Of a DNA stretch of 28,432 nt, positions 18,076-27,959 are shown piece by piece. Every line of letters begins with the position of its first letter. Position 1 is the first letter of the stretch. A program made the position numbers and the translations under genes. The stretch is from Euprymna scolopes (lineage: Eukaryota > Mollusca > Cephalopoda > Sepiida > Sepiolidae): contig CM044500.1 of NCBI GenBank assembly GCA_024364805.1, forward strand, positions 7,523,116 through 7,551,547. Direction: 5' to 3'. The notes under the pieces were generated by a model that searched no databases, was not told the origin of the DNA, and saw only the letters and a list, made by a program, of their open reading frames with translations.

Positions 18076-18246
18076 GCAGAGAATGATCCGCGCTATTTTT
18101 TAAATCGTATTTCCAAGTTTAAAGTTTTTTTTTTATTATTATTCAATTGTAAGGTTGAAGTATAGAATAGGTACAACCCCCCCCCCCATGTTGAAAACGG
18201 CTTTTTAAATAATAACGTTATTATTTACGTCCGGATCACTCTCTGC
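18076..18246 (-). mobile_element. MITE-like element, copy 2 (inverted)
   Basis: 171 bp, the reverse complement of copy 1 throughout, sharing ACTTGGAAATACGATTT and ATAACGTTATTATTTAAA blocks. Its ends are GCAGAGAATGATCCGCG and CGTCCGGATCACTCTCTGC. It contains a C run (about 18178-18187). With copy 1 it makes an inverted repeat whose arms are about 180 bp. Confidence 0.65.
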
Positions 18247-19550
18247 ACTAGTACCGTTTTCTCTTATTGTTGTTTCGGATTTTTTTTTTTTCTTTACACT
18301 CGTGCATTTTATTTTAGAGTTCTGTTCGCACAAGAGAATTAACATTAACAACTCCTTCTCTTCATGCTAAGAATGGCTTTCTAGATTTCCTTGGGGGATG
18401 TTAAAAATGCTAATATTAAAGCTAACGGTACTTATGCACTTGTGTTACCATGCTAAAATGGTAACATTTAGAAAACATTCTCCGTGTTAAGAATGGCTAA
18501 GTAACTATTCTGTACTTTCACCTAACAATTTAATAAGACGTCATAAAACTAGAATTGGTAAAACTAATTGGTAACTTGAGAATACATTTTAAAAAAAACA
18601 CGGTAAAAAAAAAGCAAAAAAAAAACACCAAGTCAGCAAAATCAAATATGAATAAAAATTCAAGAATCGATATTTTTTACTGTTATCGTAAAATAATTTT
18701 AAAACTAAAAATCAATATACCTAATCGTATTTTGGAATTAAAAAAAAAAAAAAGAGGGGGTGGATTTGGGACGCTGAAAGCATACACAAGCGATAAATTT
18801 GTGTTTTGGGAAGTGGAAATGCAATTAAAAACATTTGTCAGTTTCAATTAATTAAAATTTATCCGTGTTTTGGGTTTTTTTTTTTTTTTTTTTTTAACAT
18901 TTGATCAACACAAAATAATACTGGGTTAAGTAAATATTAAAACAATGTATTCATCTCTTGTGGCCACTAGAAAAAAAAATATCGTACCATTTACATACGA
19001 CGATAAATACAAAGAAACAAGAAAAACAAATTCATTCCAAACAGCAATCGATGCTAAAAACAAAAAAATAAATCATTGTCATGAACATTCAAGTTATTAA
19101 AGGTGAATATAAAGACAAAGAGGTTTAATTAGGAGACATAAGGAATAACGTTGGTGTTATTTTTAAATAAAATTCATAGAGAAGCGACTCGACCCCAAGA
19201 AACCAGAAACTAAAAAAAAAAAAGGGTACAGGGACACACGTAAACGAATAACAATATTAAATATATATATATTTAAAAATCGAAATAATGTCACAAATAT
19301 TTATCATTATAAACACAATCTGCAAAAATGAAATAAAACGCACTAACTTGTCACAATTGTTAAGTAGTCCGACATTTATACAATTTTTTTCTTTCTTGCT
19401 TTTAAGTCCTACGCATCTATCATTTCGACATTCTTATGTGTGAGGTCAGCAACTTGGATGACATCTCTCTCTCTTCCTCTCTCTCTAGTCACCTAGTGTG
19501 AAAAACAAGAATATAGAATTATCTCCCCTTAACATCCTTTGGTATATAGG
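18247..19550. other. AT-rich interval without a recognised element
   Basis: No gene supported. It contains a perfect 9-bp hairpin TGTTACCAT/ATGGTAACA (18443-18466), many A/T homopolymers (for example T(22) near 18875-18895) and a CT-rich tract (about 19464-19487). The 98-codon frame at 18555-18851 is Lys-rich low complexity and not credible. Confidence 0.5.
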
Positions 19551-19868
19551 AAGTGGCGTGGTATTATCGTTATAGAGATTGTGGGCTCGGCGTACCGAGT
19601 TCGAGCTCTTCCACGTTCATTACTACCTTTGAGTAAGGTATAAATCTATATATTATTCCTCTAGCTATGGATTAAATAGGGTAAATTATACTCTCCAGCC
19701 TTGGTTGTGCAATTAATCTAGAAAAAGAAGAAAAAATCTCTGAAATAAAACCTTGCCTCTCCATGAGGGCTGAGTTAAGCACAAGGTCGATTCTCAATAT
19801 AGGGAAAATCTAACTTTGGGTTGCCTTAGTCTGGAAGGGTCTCCTTCACTGACCGAGGACAAAAAAAG
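19551..19868 (+). mobile_element. tRNA-derived SINE
   Basis: The head has a box A-like GTGGCGTGGTATTATCG (from 19553) and a box B GAGTTCGAGCTC (19597-19608) at normal tRNA spacing, followed by a non-tRNA body and a short A-rich tail (GACAAAAAAAGATG). Length is about 320 bp. In this class the head gives Pol III transcription and a LINE supplies the enzyme. The family name is not known to me, and the 3' limit is approximate. Confidence 0.6.
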
Positions 19869-20037
19869 ATGAAGTTTATTATGAGAACAAATAGTAACAT
19901 TACTCTTTATCACAGCTTTGTTTCCAGTCAATTGAACTTCTCCTTGTTCAGGAGAGGCGCGGTTAGAGATTGCTTAACATTTGCTTCACTATAAACTCCC
20001 CATGCAGACACCATTATTTCTTGAGACTATAAGGATT

Positions 20038-20109
20038 TTTTTTCTTATAGCCTATCCAACATTACAACTACAATTTTTTCTTATAGCCTATCCAACATTA
20101 CAACTACAA
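20038..20109. repeat. Perfect 36-bp tandem duplication
   Basis: 20038-20073 and 20074-20109 are identical. The unit begins TTTTTTCTTATAGCC and ends AACTACAA. Absence of any difference suggests a recent event. Confidence 0.95.
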
Positions 20110-20619
20110 TAACACAAGTATAAAAAGAATTATTCTTAAAATCATTATATAGCAGATATCCATGAGGATGGAAAATAAATATTTTATTTTCTCTTGGATG
20201 TTATTTGGATATCAGAAATCAGGCTTGCGGGGGTAATAAAAATGTTCAGTCCTTGTTTAGGAAGCCATCCTCCCAGTCTTTGTCTCCACCTTTCAAGGAG
20301 TATGGATATGTTTATTGTTTCTCTCACCTATGACACCTTCACGTAAGAACACCAACTGTTTTGAATGTAGCTAATTTTGCACCCATACAGCGTGCCCCCT
20401 TCTTTGGGGGGGGGCAGATTTCCCAATTTAAACTCGATCTTGTGTCATACCACACATTGGTGCGGCTGCAAGTAAAGACAAACTTTTTAAAATTATTTGA
20501 ACTACTATTCTCATCTTGAATGTTATTTTCACAACGTTTTGGCCGATGTAACCTTCAAACTTATTCAGGTGTGTAGCACAATAGATAAACTACTAAGTGA
20601 TAATCAGTTCTAGTTTTGA

Positions 20620-20663
20620 TTTTTGAGTTGAGACATGGAAGGAGGGAAGAGTCAACTCAAAAA
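20620..20663. repeat. 12-bp inverted repeat around a 20-nt loop
   Basis: TTTTTGAGTTGA (20620-20631) pairs exactly with TCAACTCAAAAA (20652-20663). The loop segment GAGACATGGAAGG recurs at about 20794. Confidence 0.85.
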
Positions 20664-20689
20664 TGGATTCAAAACATCAAGGAGGACAC

Positions 20690-21115
20690 CAGTGACTTAC
20701 CAATCCAACAAATTTTAAAAGATGTCTCAGATACCTTCAGTCTCAAGTCCTGAAAGCCCTTCTAGAACTCAAAAATAAAAAATTTCGACCCAATTGAGAC
20801 ATGGAAGGGGGAATAGAGAAACAATACTCCCAAAGGAGAGAACATCATTGATAACCCAATTTTGTGCCTGCCAAATAGTAGGAAGCAGTGGGTAGCCACA
20901 AACCAGATCAGAACAAGACACTGCAGGACTGCAGTAAACTAATGCACGTGAGGTCAAATAGACTCTCCAATCTGCCCAAAGTGCAAGGAAACCCCCCTCC
21001 AGAACACAGACCACCAGTTCCTACACTGTCCAGTCACCTGACTGGAAGGAGGCTATGCGATAGCCCATCTATCAGAAGACAATTTCTCAGACTGGCTCAA
21101 AAATAGTGGTATAGA
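20690..21115 (+). mobile_element. LINE family C, 3' coding fragment
   Basis: A plus-strand reading around 20885-21110 gives a C-terminal LINE region: QWVATNQIRTRHCRT, then a zinc-knuckle-like CPKCKETPLQNTDHQFLHCP (C-x2-C...H-x4-C), then a tail with AHLSEDNF. This is the Cys/His motif placed after RT in many LINEs. Stops and frame changes interrupt it. It differs from LINEs A and B. No RT motif is present, so this is a 5'-truncated scrap. Short open frames on either strand here are by-products. Confidence 0.65.
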
Positions 21116-21655
21116 GGTTTTACCCATACGATATCACTAATAGTTCTAGTTTTAAGGTTAAAGGCTAAATCTTCAATACAAGTAATACTACGAATATAAT
21201 TAAAACTTACTTGACTTCTACCCAGACATGGCTGATGAAACAAGAACAGTCTACCCACCATGTATTAAATAAAGGGGTCAGTTTGAAATTCTGTGCAGAT
21301 TCCTGAGTTCAATATAAAGATTACAGAGTTCGGCAAGATACACTTGAAGAAGGTCAGAGGTTACATCGACCAAAATGTTATGAAAATAACATCCATGATG
21401 AGAACAGTAGTCCGAATAATCAAAATAATGTAAAGGATATACCTTGATTTTTATGAATGTCTGATTGTTAATTGTTACTAGTGTCACCATTTTAAAAAAA
21501 AAAAAAACGCCTACATTTTTTTTTTTAATTTTAATTTGAAATTACAGATTCTTGGAGTGTTTTAGTAAATCTAAATAAAAATAATTGTATCAATATTATT
21601 ATTTAGTATAGTTTTTCTGTTGGTCACTTATAAGCTCTAAACTAACATGACAGAA
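21116..21655. other. Interval without a recognised element
   Basis: AT-rich, with A(14) near 21494 and T(12) near 21518. Nothing coding is supported. The 70-codon minus-strand frame at 21278-21490 is not convincing. Confidence 0.5.
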
Positions 21656-22345
21656 TTGGAGCAAATTTAGCATGAAGCACCCTTAAGATTCCGGATGTAT
21701 TATTGGAGTAGGGCAGAGTAAAATATCAATACTGCTACTATTGCTAATACTAAAAGTAATTTACAGTCTTAAAATTGTCCAACTGGTGGGGTTCCTTGCC
21801 CGGACCAGATTTCCTTGTCTTCCATCAGCTGCCTCAAATCTTCAGGATCACAGTTAGCATCATGTGCAATTTGATGGACGTACATGGATCTAGGTCATGC
21901 GCTCATACCATGGAGTCCACAGCAATACATTTCTCATCAGCTCTTACTTGCTCCTCTGACAGTGACCGGCAAATCATAGAAGTTGCTTCCTGATGATAGT
22001 AGATATGGCAGGTAGGTTGCCATAAAGTTGCTGCTTCATGGGATGATCTTGTCAAGATATATTTAACACTGTTTATAGCATACAGTTGTACATATGGACT
22101 GAAGTGCCTTTTCAGTTTGTCAGTTAGCATTGAAGTGCATATTGACTGCAGATTATCCAATGCAGCCTATGCTTTTGATATGCAAATTTCGATGTCTCTC
22201 TCTGTGGAACCTATGTTGCTGCACAGGAACATAAACTCAGTAACTTCCAGTGTTGTTCCATCTAGAGCAGTGATCTCCCCCTCCGCATTGAAAGTCATAA
22301 ACTTTGTCTAATCTTCATTAATGTAAAGATCAATGCCATGTGCAA
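21656..22345 (-). mobile_element. LINE family D, RT thumb and C-terminus (broken)
   Basis: On the minus strand, from about 22345, the frame gives GIDLYINED and KFMTFNAEGEITALDG, then EFMFLCSNIGSTERDIEI, the region just after the RT palm. Next is ALDNLQSICTSMLTDKLKRH (open piece 21903-22160), then a C-terminal region ending near 21775 with a DPEDLRQLMED-like segment. These blocks match the C-terminus of LINE ORFs usually followed by WTL and GRP motifs. Here that stretch is degraded. The palm with YADD is absent (5' truncation). Clade uncertain, possibly RTE-like. 21656-21774 is probably its 3' UTR. Confidence 0.7.
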
Positions 22346-22603
22346 ACTTTTCTTGTTCATGTAATTAGTTTAGTCTTAAAAAAAATGACTAAAATTTGAA
22401 TAAATTTTCCATAGAGCACCTTGAACATGCAGGATGTGTTAAGGAACTCACTACTGCTATTACTACAAAGCTATAATACCACCACCACCACCAACAACAA
22501 TAACAACAAGAAAGAACTTATGGTAAATCAGATATATACACACATACTAACACTCGTGCACTAGTGGCATAATATCTAAGCAGCAAGAGCAGCAGGGAAG
22601 TGA
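22346..22603. other. Spacer with an (ACC)n(AAC)n microsatellite
   Basis: No coding region. Bases 22478-22511 form a short ACC then AAC/AAT repeat. The stretch 22405-22460 weakly resembles the LINE D 3' flank at about 21670-21710 (CAT...AGCACC...GGATGT), perhaps a second 3' UTR scrap. Confidence 0.5.
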
Positions 22604-22697
22604 TGGTGGCTGTGGTTAACAATGCAGGCTGAGAACCTGCTGTGCCAAGTTCAACTCTGCCGACCTCTTCCACATATCTACATGCTCAATAATGAAA
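22604..22697 (+). mobile_element. tRNA-derived SINE head (Leu-like)
   Basis: GGTGGCTGTGGTTAACA (box A) is followed by a perfect anticodon-like arm, GCAGG-CTGAGAA-CCTGC (22624-22640), whose loop would put GAG at the anticodon. Then a T-arm-like CCAAGTTCAACTC (box B). This is a recognisable tRNA-like fold without a clean acceptor stem. It continues only to LINE B at about 22698, so it is a SINE head or tRNA pseudogene. Confidence 0.55.
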
Positions 22698-23065
22698 AGT
22701 CTCAAGAAACAATCCAAGATTAAACCTAGAACTCTCCCAATGTAGACTCCCACTACCAGGTCTCCTTCTCCAACATCAGCAGCTTGCATTTTAACTTTCC
22801 AACGGTTGAAATCCAATTACAGGAGACCAAACCTGTGCAAAACTGGCATTGGTCCAACTATTTTCCTAGATGAATTCGCAATTAAAGGATACTCAAACTT
22901 GACATCAAAATCTGACCCCCAAATTCGTCATGGGCATGGAATATGTGTCTACATTAGAGATGGCTTTCCATGTGCTAGGGACATCTCCAAACGGATGAAT
23001 AGGGTTATGGTTCACGAACTCACACCCGTATACCTGACACTGACCGACAGTTTGCAAGTCTCCTT
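22698..23065 (+). mobile_element. LINE family B, second copy, 5' part (endonuclease)
   Basis: The sequence parallels LINE B endonuclease (13300-13470, minus strand): a SETG-equivalent stretch reads CKTGIGPTIFLDEF, then SDPQIRHGHGICVYIRDGFP. The open frame 22806-23102 covers this. After about 22998 it jumps to a later part of the endonuclease (VHELTPVYLTLTD, equivalent to the EPTRVPDTT region), so roughly 250 bp are deleted. It stops at TCCTT (23061-23065), where the copia fossil inserted, and resumes at 26386. Confidence 0.8.
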
Positions 23066-23207
23066 TGTTAGTTCAGTTAGAACTTCGCATGACATAGGAT
23101 AAATGTGTGTTACTGTTGGCCAGATGCCATATTGAATATCCACTTGAGACAATGGACATAACTAAATATATAGAAGGCCACCAAATTCGATAACTCTAAC
23201 TTTAATA
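23066..23207 (-). repeat. Left LTR of the copia fossil (3' LTR)
   Basis: Starts TGTTAGTTCA on the plus strand and aligns along its whole length with the right LTR. In the minus orientation set by the primer-binding site this is the 3' LTR. TCCTT lies at 23061-23065. Confidence 0.85.
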
Positions 23208-23289
23208 TTGCTGGTGTCTTCTGGTGGTAGGTGTAAGTCAAACTTCCAACAAAAAAAAAAAAAACCCAAAAAAACGGCTCTTTAACACA

Positions 23290-24440
23290 GCAAGTCTCTT
23301 AGAATTTCAGTAGAGGCTCCCATTTTTTGAAACCTGTTCCTGTCCATTCAATTTGGATTTCTTCCTTTACAAACATTTCCTTTACTCTGGCCACATTAAC
23401 TCTCAAACATCTGTCACTTACAAGATTTTAAGGTCTCTACCAAAGATGTGTTGTCTGTTTTGCAAAGTACTTCGAGCAACTTGGGTAGTCTGAAAATTTC
23501 TTACAGTATGGCAGCTATCATTCTATCACCTGCATCAGAAGCTTTATTGAGTGCAAACGTCTCGGATACCAATGGGCTTTTTGTTACTCGGTCAAGTATT
23601 TTTGATGACCAGCATATAGAAGCCAGTCTATTCATCTTTCCTATAAACGAAGATGGTAAATCCACCCTGTGAGGAACCATTCTCCAAGCTGGCATAGGTA
23701 GCATCAGAATAGCAAACCACACTTAAATCTGAAGGATTTCCCAGCTGTGGAAATGATATGAAATCTGTATTTGATTTAAGCTTTAATAGTGACTTGTTGG
23801 CTTCAAAAAGTAAATTTACTTTATATTTTCTGATATTACTCATCCTACACACATTCAATGATACATCAGTTTGAGTTTGGGTAGATACCCACATCATTTG
23901 ACCTGTTAGCTTTTTTAAATCTGTTTTCTCTTCACTCAGCTCAACACTTTTCCTTAAGAATCTTCCTTCCTTTATATCTATTGTAGAAATAGATGACACA
24001 TAATTGTGTTGGTTTATAATGATCCCATCTTCCGTTTGTCTAATGCACGATCTCAAAAATTTGAAGGTTCCATTTTCATGCATTCCAACCTTGAATATTT
24101 TCTTTAATTCTGAAATCACATTTTTTTTTAAACAATCATTTCCATAAAATATAAAGTCATCTACACACATTGCCAGACTACCCGTCAAGTTCTTGGATAA
24201 ATCATGCCAAAGAAACATTGCATTGTCATATGCACTTACCATTCCTTTTAGTTTAGTTAATTCCTGAGTAACTCTCTTGTACCATGAATGGGGTGCATCA
24301 TTCAATCCATAAATACATCTTTTCAGATTCCACACTTGTGACCCTGGACATGCCTCAGATGGTGGTCTGAGAAATACTTCTCTCTCTAGCATGTCACCTT
24401 GCAAAAATGCTGAGGTGAAAACTGGCTGAATGGTTTGTTG
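23290..24440 (-). pseudogene. copia RT and RNase H parts
   Basis: The minus-strand frame 23628-24404 is typical Ty1/copia RT: LQGDMLEREVFLRPP, then RCIYGLNDAPHSWYKR, then MCVDDFIFYG with the catalytic VDD, then a connection region with VCYSDATYAS starting RNase H. RNase H continues to about 23290, ending with a KMGAS-like motif near its terminus. In the family these copy the RNA to DNA in the particle. Fossil. Confidence 0.85.
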
Positions 24441-24463
24441 TCAGTATAAACTGCTTCATACCC

Positions 24464-25880
24464 TTGTTACTAAGTCATAAATCAATGAAAACTGCTGGCA
24501 TGGTGCTAGATTTTAAAAGTGACAGTTGCAAGATTTTAGGCAGATATATAAAATTGCAAAAGACAACTTCTGGACATTATAGTCTTATATTAACAAATAT
24601 GCTTTTGCAGGCTGAAAAGTCACCAAACTTTGTGTTATATTGTGAAGCATTAAAAAATGCTTTAGAATGGAGAAAAAAAAAAAAAACGAAGGCTGAGAAA
24701 TTACATAAACAGTTTGCTCATGCATCAAAAGAGAAATTGGTATCATTGATGAGAGGCAGTCGGGCCTTTCATGATAAGGCAGTTCTGGCTCTTATTAGAG
24801 ATGTCTGTGGTTCGTATTCAATTTGTTTAAGGCTTAGAAAACCACTTTTTCGTCTGGTGGTGAAATTGGCACTTGGAAACCGGTTTAATGACACTGTATT
24901 TATGGACTTAAAAGAATTCAGGCATAACCAATGCTGGATTTGACACCTAATTGGTGTTCTCTTGCCAGGTTGATTAAAACCAAGACGAGTGAAGAAATTA
25001 TTTGCAACATATTTTTAATATGGATAGCATATTTTGGAGTTCTCAAACACTTCTTGAGTGATAATGAGGGATAATTTAATAATGATGGTTAAAGAGAGAT
25101 GAGTGAAAAACTGAATATTGAAACCTGCACTACAGCCGCTGAAAGTACATTCAGTAATGGCACTGTGGAACGTCACAATCTAATATTGGTTGAATCAATG
25201 AGGAAAACATTAGAAGATGAGAAATGTGAACCAAAAATAGCTTTGGCTTAGGTTGTTAGTGCCAAAAATGCTCTTCAGAATTATTCTGGATATAACCCAA
25301 ATGAGCTTGTTTTTGGATCCAACATAAATACGAAGTCAGTTTTGATAGACCAGTTACCCGCATTAGACGCTTCAACATCCAGTGATATTGTTAGAATAAA
25401 TTTAAATGCCTTACATTCTGCGAGAAAAAAGGTTCATGAAGGCTGAATCAAGTGAAAAAATTCGGAGAGCACTGTGATTTAACATAAGACATTATGCGGA
25501 TGAAGAACTTGTGACAGGAGACAGCGTTTACTGTAGAAGACAAAACTATAAAGGATGGCGTGACCTTGCCAAAGTTTGGGGCAAAAAGGGTCAATGTGTA
25601 TTGATCTGACATGGAGGCGCATTCTACAGGATGCATCCACGTCACTTGATGAAGGTAAACAAGGACTTTGGAAAGCCAAAGAATAAAGAAAATACAATTC
25701 CGTTAAATGAGATGAATGAAGTCTTGGAAAAGAAAGTTGAAGATCAACATGATGAAAATTCCAATAGTAACGGGGAGGAACTGAAAGGCAATACTACAAG
25801 ACCTAGTAAAGGTAAAAGACCGAGTAAAGGTAAAATAGTGGAATATAAAATCATTGGAAGTTGTTTTTGTTTATTATAGA
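24464..25880 (+). pseudogene. copia protease-end and integrase parts
   Basis: The plus-strand frame 24464-24943 holds the end of a protease-like region, a GAG-pre-integrase-like segment (KLHKQFAHASKEKL), then the start of the integrase core (FNDTVFMDLKEF, first catalytic Asp). Beyond it the core continues (FLSDNEGEF region about 25050, NGTVERHN about 25160), followed by a hinge of Lys/Glu/Asn-rich sequence (to 25880). It lies on the strand opposite to the RT block. Fossil. Confidence 0.8.
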
Positions 25881-26232
25881 AACTCTTTTGTTTTGAATGA
25901 CATGTACGCCATGTTGGTTTTGTTCCTTAAATATATCTCATCCAACTTGTCCGTAATTATTTTTAATCCATCAGTTCAGATGATATCTGTGACGTCTAAG
26001 TGTCAGACACATTCTCATATATTTTGTGGCAATGACAAAAATACTGCTGGGCCCTGTTTTTCCTTAGGTAAATCCGTGAAGATAGGCCATCTACTTATGT
26101 CTTGTTTCCATTAGGTGCTCATTTCTTTACTCTGCAAAATAGGTGGCTGCTTCATAAATGACGTCATTTTTCTTTCAATTGTGTTTCAGTGTAAATTGAA
26201 GGGATATAATATTTGTCACACGAAAGAATATG
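25881..26232 (-). other. copia leader region
   Basis: It lies between the integrase block and the primer-binding site. I see no gag motif and no convincing coding frame. The short frames 25854-26114 and 26115-26336 are not supported. Confidence 0.45.
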
Positions 26233-26243
26233 CTCTGCTACCA
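26233..26243 (-). other. Primer-binding site, initiator-Met tRNA
   Basis: On the minus strand TGGTAGCAGAG starts one base inside the LTR. It is complementary to CTCTGCTACCA, the 3' end of animal initiator tRNA-Met including CCA. This fixes the element's direction. Confidence 0.85.
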
Positions 26244-26244
26244 A

Positions 26245-26385
26245 TGTTAGTTCACTTAGTACTTCTCATAAGGATAAACGCGTTTTACAGCTGGTCAGAC
26301 GCCATATTGAATAGCCACTCGAGACAAGGGACATAACTAAATATATAAAAGAAGGCCACCAATTTTGATAACTCCAACTTTAACA
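26245..26385 (-). repeat. Right LTR of the copia fossil (5' LTR)
   Basis: Runs TGTTAGTTCA to TTTAACA on the plus strand (TGTTA/TAACA inverted ends), followed by TCCTT (26386-26390). Confidence 0.85.
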
Positions 26386-27735
26386 TCCTTGACCTTTTTC
26401 TTACTTGCTAGAATTGTGCTCATCCTACATTCTGTCTCCATTGGTATCTTTGATCACTCATTTGTTTCGGTTAAGATAAAAACAGTAAATTAAGTTTAAA
26501 GTAGCTGAGCAGCAGCTTGGTTCTCACCAGTTTTGGCAAATAACAAATAGGGTCCTCAACACAGATGTGTCCTCTATCCCAACCATCATGAATTGGTCTG
26601 AAGTAATTTCATCAGCCTCTGACAAAGTAAAACTCTTTGCCAAGAACTTTGTAGCAAATTCTACCCTTTTCGACCATGACCACCTACCCACCTTATTTCC
26701 TTTTGTGTCTAAAAATACACTATACGACTTACAAATATCTGTATGTCATGTTGCCAAACTTATGAAAAATCTTGATTCCAGTAAAACAACTGGCTCCGAT
26801 GACATTTCAATCATAGTGCTCAAAAAGAAACTGAAACTAGCTTCCATACTTAAAAAGTTGTTTGAACGTTGCCTCAAGGAGAAATGCTTCCCAACACTTT
26901 GAAAAACCGAATCAATCTGTCTCATATTTAAAAATTCTGGAGATCAGTCATCTGCCTCTACATACAGATCAATCAGTCTCCTGTGTGTCTTGAGTAAATT
27001 GCTGGATCTGTGATAAATAGAAAAGTGGTCAACCACCTTTACAGTAATAATCTAAGTGACATACAATATGGTTTCCGTTCTTCTATATCTACAGCTGATG
27101 TGCTAACTGTAACATCACACAGGATTAATGAATCTCTTGACAACGGCTTCGTTTCTAGAGCAATAGCTCTTGACATATCAAAGTCTTTTGATAGGATATG
27201 GCATAAAAGTCTACTTCACAAGATTTCCAGCTATTCAATAGCTGGAAATGTCCTCAATTAAATCCTTTCTCTCTGATACGCTTATAAAGTCACGTAGTCA
27301 TCAATGGGCAGAAATCAGAAGCTCATAATATCAATGCTGGCGTCCCTCAGGATTCCATCCTGAGCATAACTCTCTTCTTGATCATCATCAATAATCTTCC
27401 AAATCAAATTCTTAGATCATTCATAGACATTTATGCCGACTTTTCCCCACTCTCTATCCATGCCTAATTCGAAATGCATATTCCATGAGCAAAGTTTCTT
27501 TTCTAGAACTGCCCATATGTGGAACACTGTTCTATTGGACTGCTTCTCAGCCGATTACAACATGGCAGCCTTCAAGTCCAATGTAAACAAGTTCTTGTTA
27601 AGCGGTCTCCTTAAATAATCCAAATTCTACCCAATCTACACCATTAATGATTATTAAACTACCACCTTATATTCATTAATCCATATCCTCGAGTGGCCTT
27701 CGGGCATTGATAAGCATCCGATATCTTTCTAAAAA
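26386..27735 (+). mobile_element. LINE family B, second copy, 3' part
   Basis: Resumes the LINE B endonuclease end at GACCTTTTTC. It then gives linker, RT fingers (26567-26902: LMKNLDSSKTTGSDDISIIV) and RT palm (27010-27261: QYGFRSSISTADVL, IALDISKSFDRIWH). QGSILGP is decayed (about 27345). At 27440, inside the YADD motif, it jumps to the C-terminus (FPHSLSMPNSK, then FFSRTAHMWNT), a deletion of about 650 bp relative to the first copy. The end FKSNVNKFLLSGLLK and a 3' UTR with GAGTGGCCTTCGGGCATTGA match LINE B. Many stops. No A-tail remains. Confidence 0.85.
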
Positions 27736-27959
27736 GAATTTCTAATACAATGATATTGGGGAAAGAAGTGCTAACAAAAATCATCATCTTAGATGGTGCT
27801 CAAGAAAGAAAGAAACAAACAAGCAGCAGCAACACCCACTAACGACAAATTAATAAGAGTTTTCTGTTTCTTTGTTTTCAAATATTAATAATTTTTAAAA
27901 AATATTAAAACCAAGTGTAAGCATTGCTTTGTGTCTTGTGTACTATTAACTAATTAACC
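27736..27959. other. Short unassigned spacer
   Basis: AT-rich with a GAAAGAAAGAAACAAACAAG stretch (about 27803-27824). No feature supported. Confidence 0.5.

Larger units (their letters stand above)
19869..20690. other. Interval with small repeats only
   Basis: No gene supported. It contains the 36-bp tandem duplication (20038-20109), a G(9) run (about 20407) and a 12-bp inverted repeat (20620-20663). Confidence 0.5.
23066..26385 (-). mobile_element. Ty1/copia fossil with LTRs and TCCTT duplication
   Basis: Two direct LTRs (23066-23207 and 26245-26385, about 141 bp, about 87 percent alike by hand count) bound a 3.3-kb element. TCCTT flanks both sides. Just inside the right LTR, 26233-26243 read on the minus strand is TGGTAGCAGAG, complementary to the 3' end of animal initiator-Met tRNA, so the element runs on the minus strand. 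Parts: RT and RNase H (minus, about 23290-24440) and protease-end to integrase (plus, about 24464-25880). Coding blocks lie on opposite strands, so it is rearranged as well as broken (several breaks). LTR divergence points to an old insertion, younger than the LINE B copy it entered. Confidence 0.85.

Noticed and set aside
18555-18851. 98-codon Lys-rich plus-strand protein
   Set aside because: Low-complexity A-rich translation with no motif or supporting context.
20500-20600. A Penelope-like 3' end (AACGTTTTGGCC and a following AT-rich region)
   Set aside because: Only a short resemblance, with no coding relic beside it.
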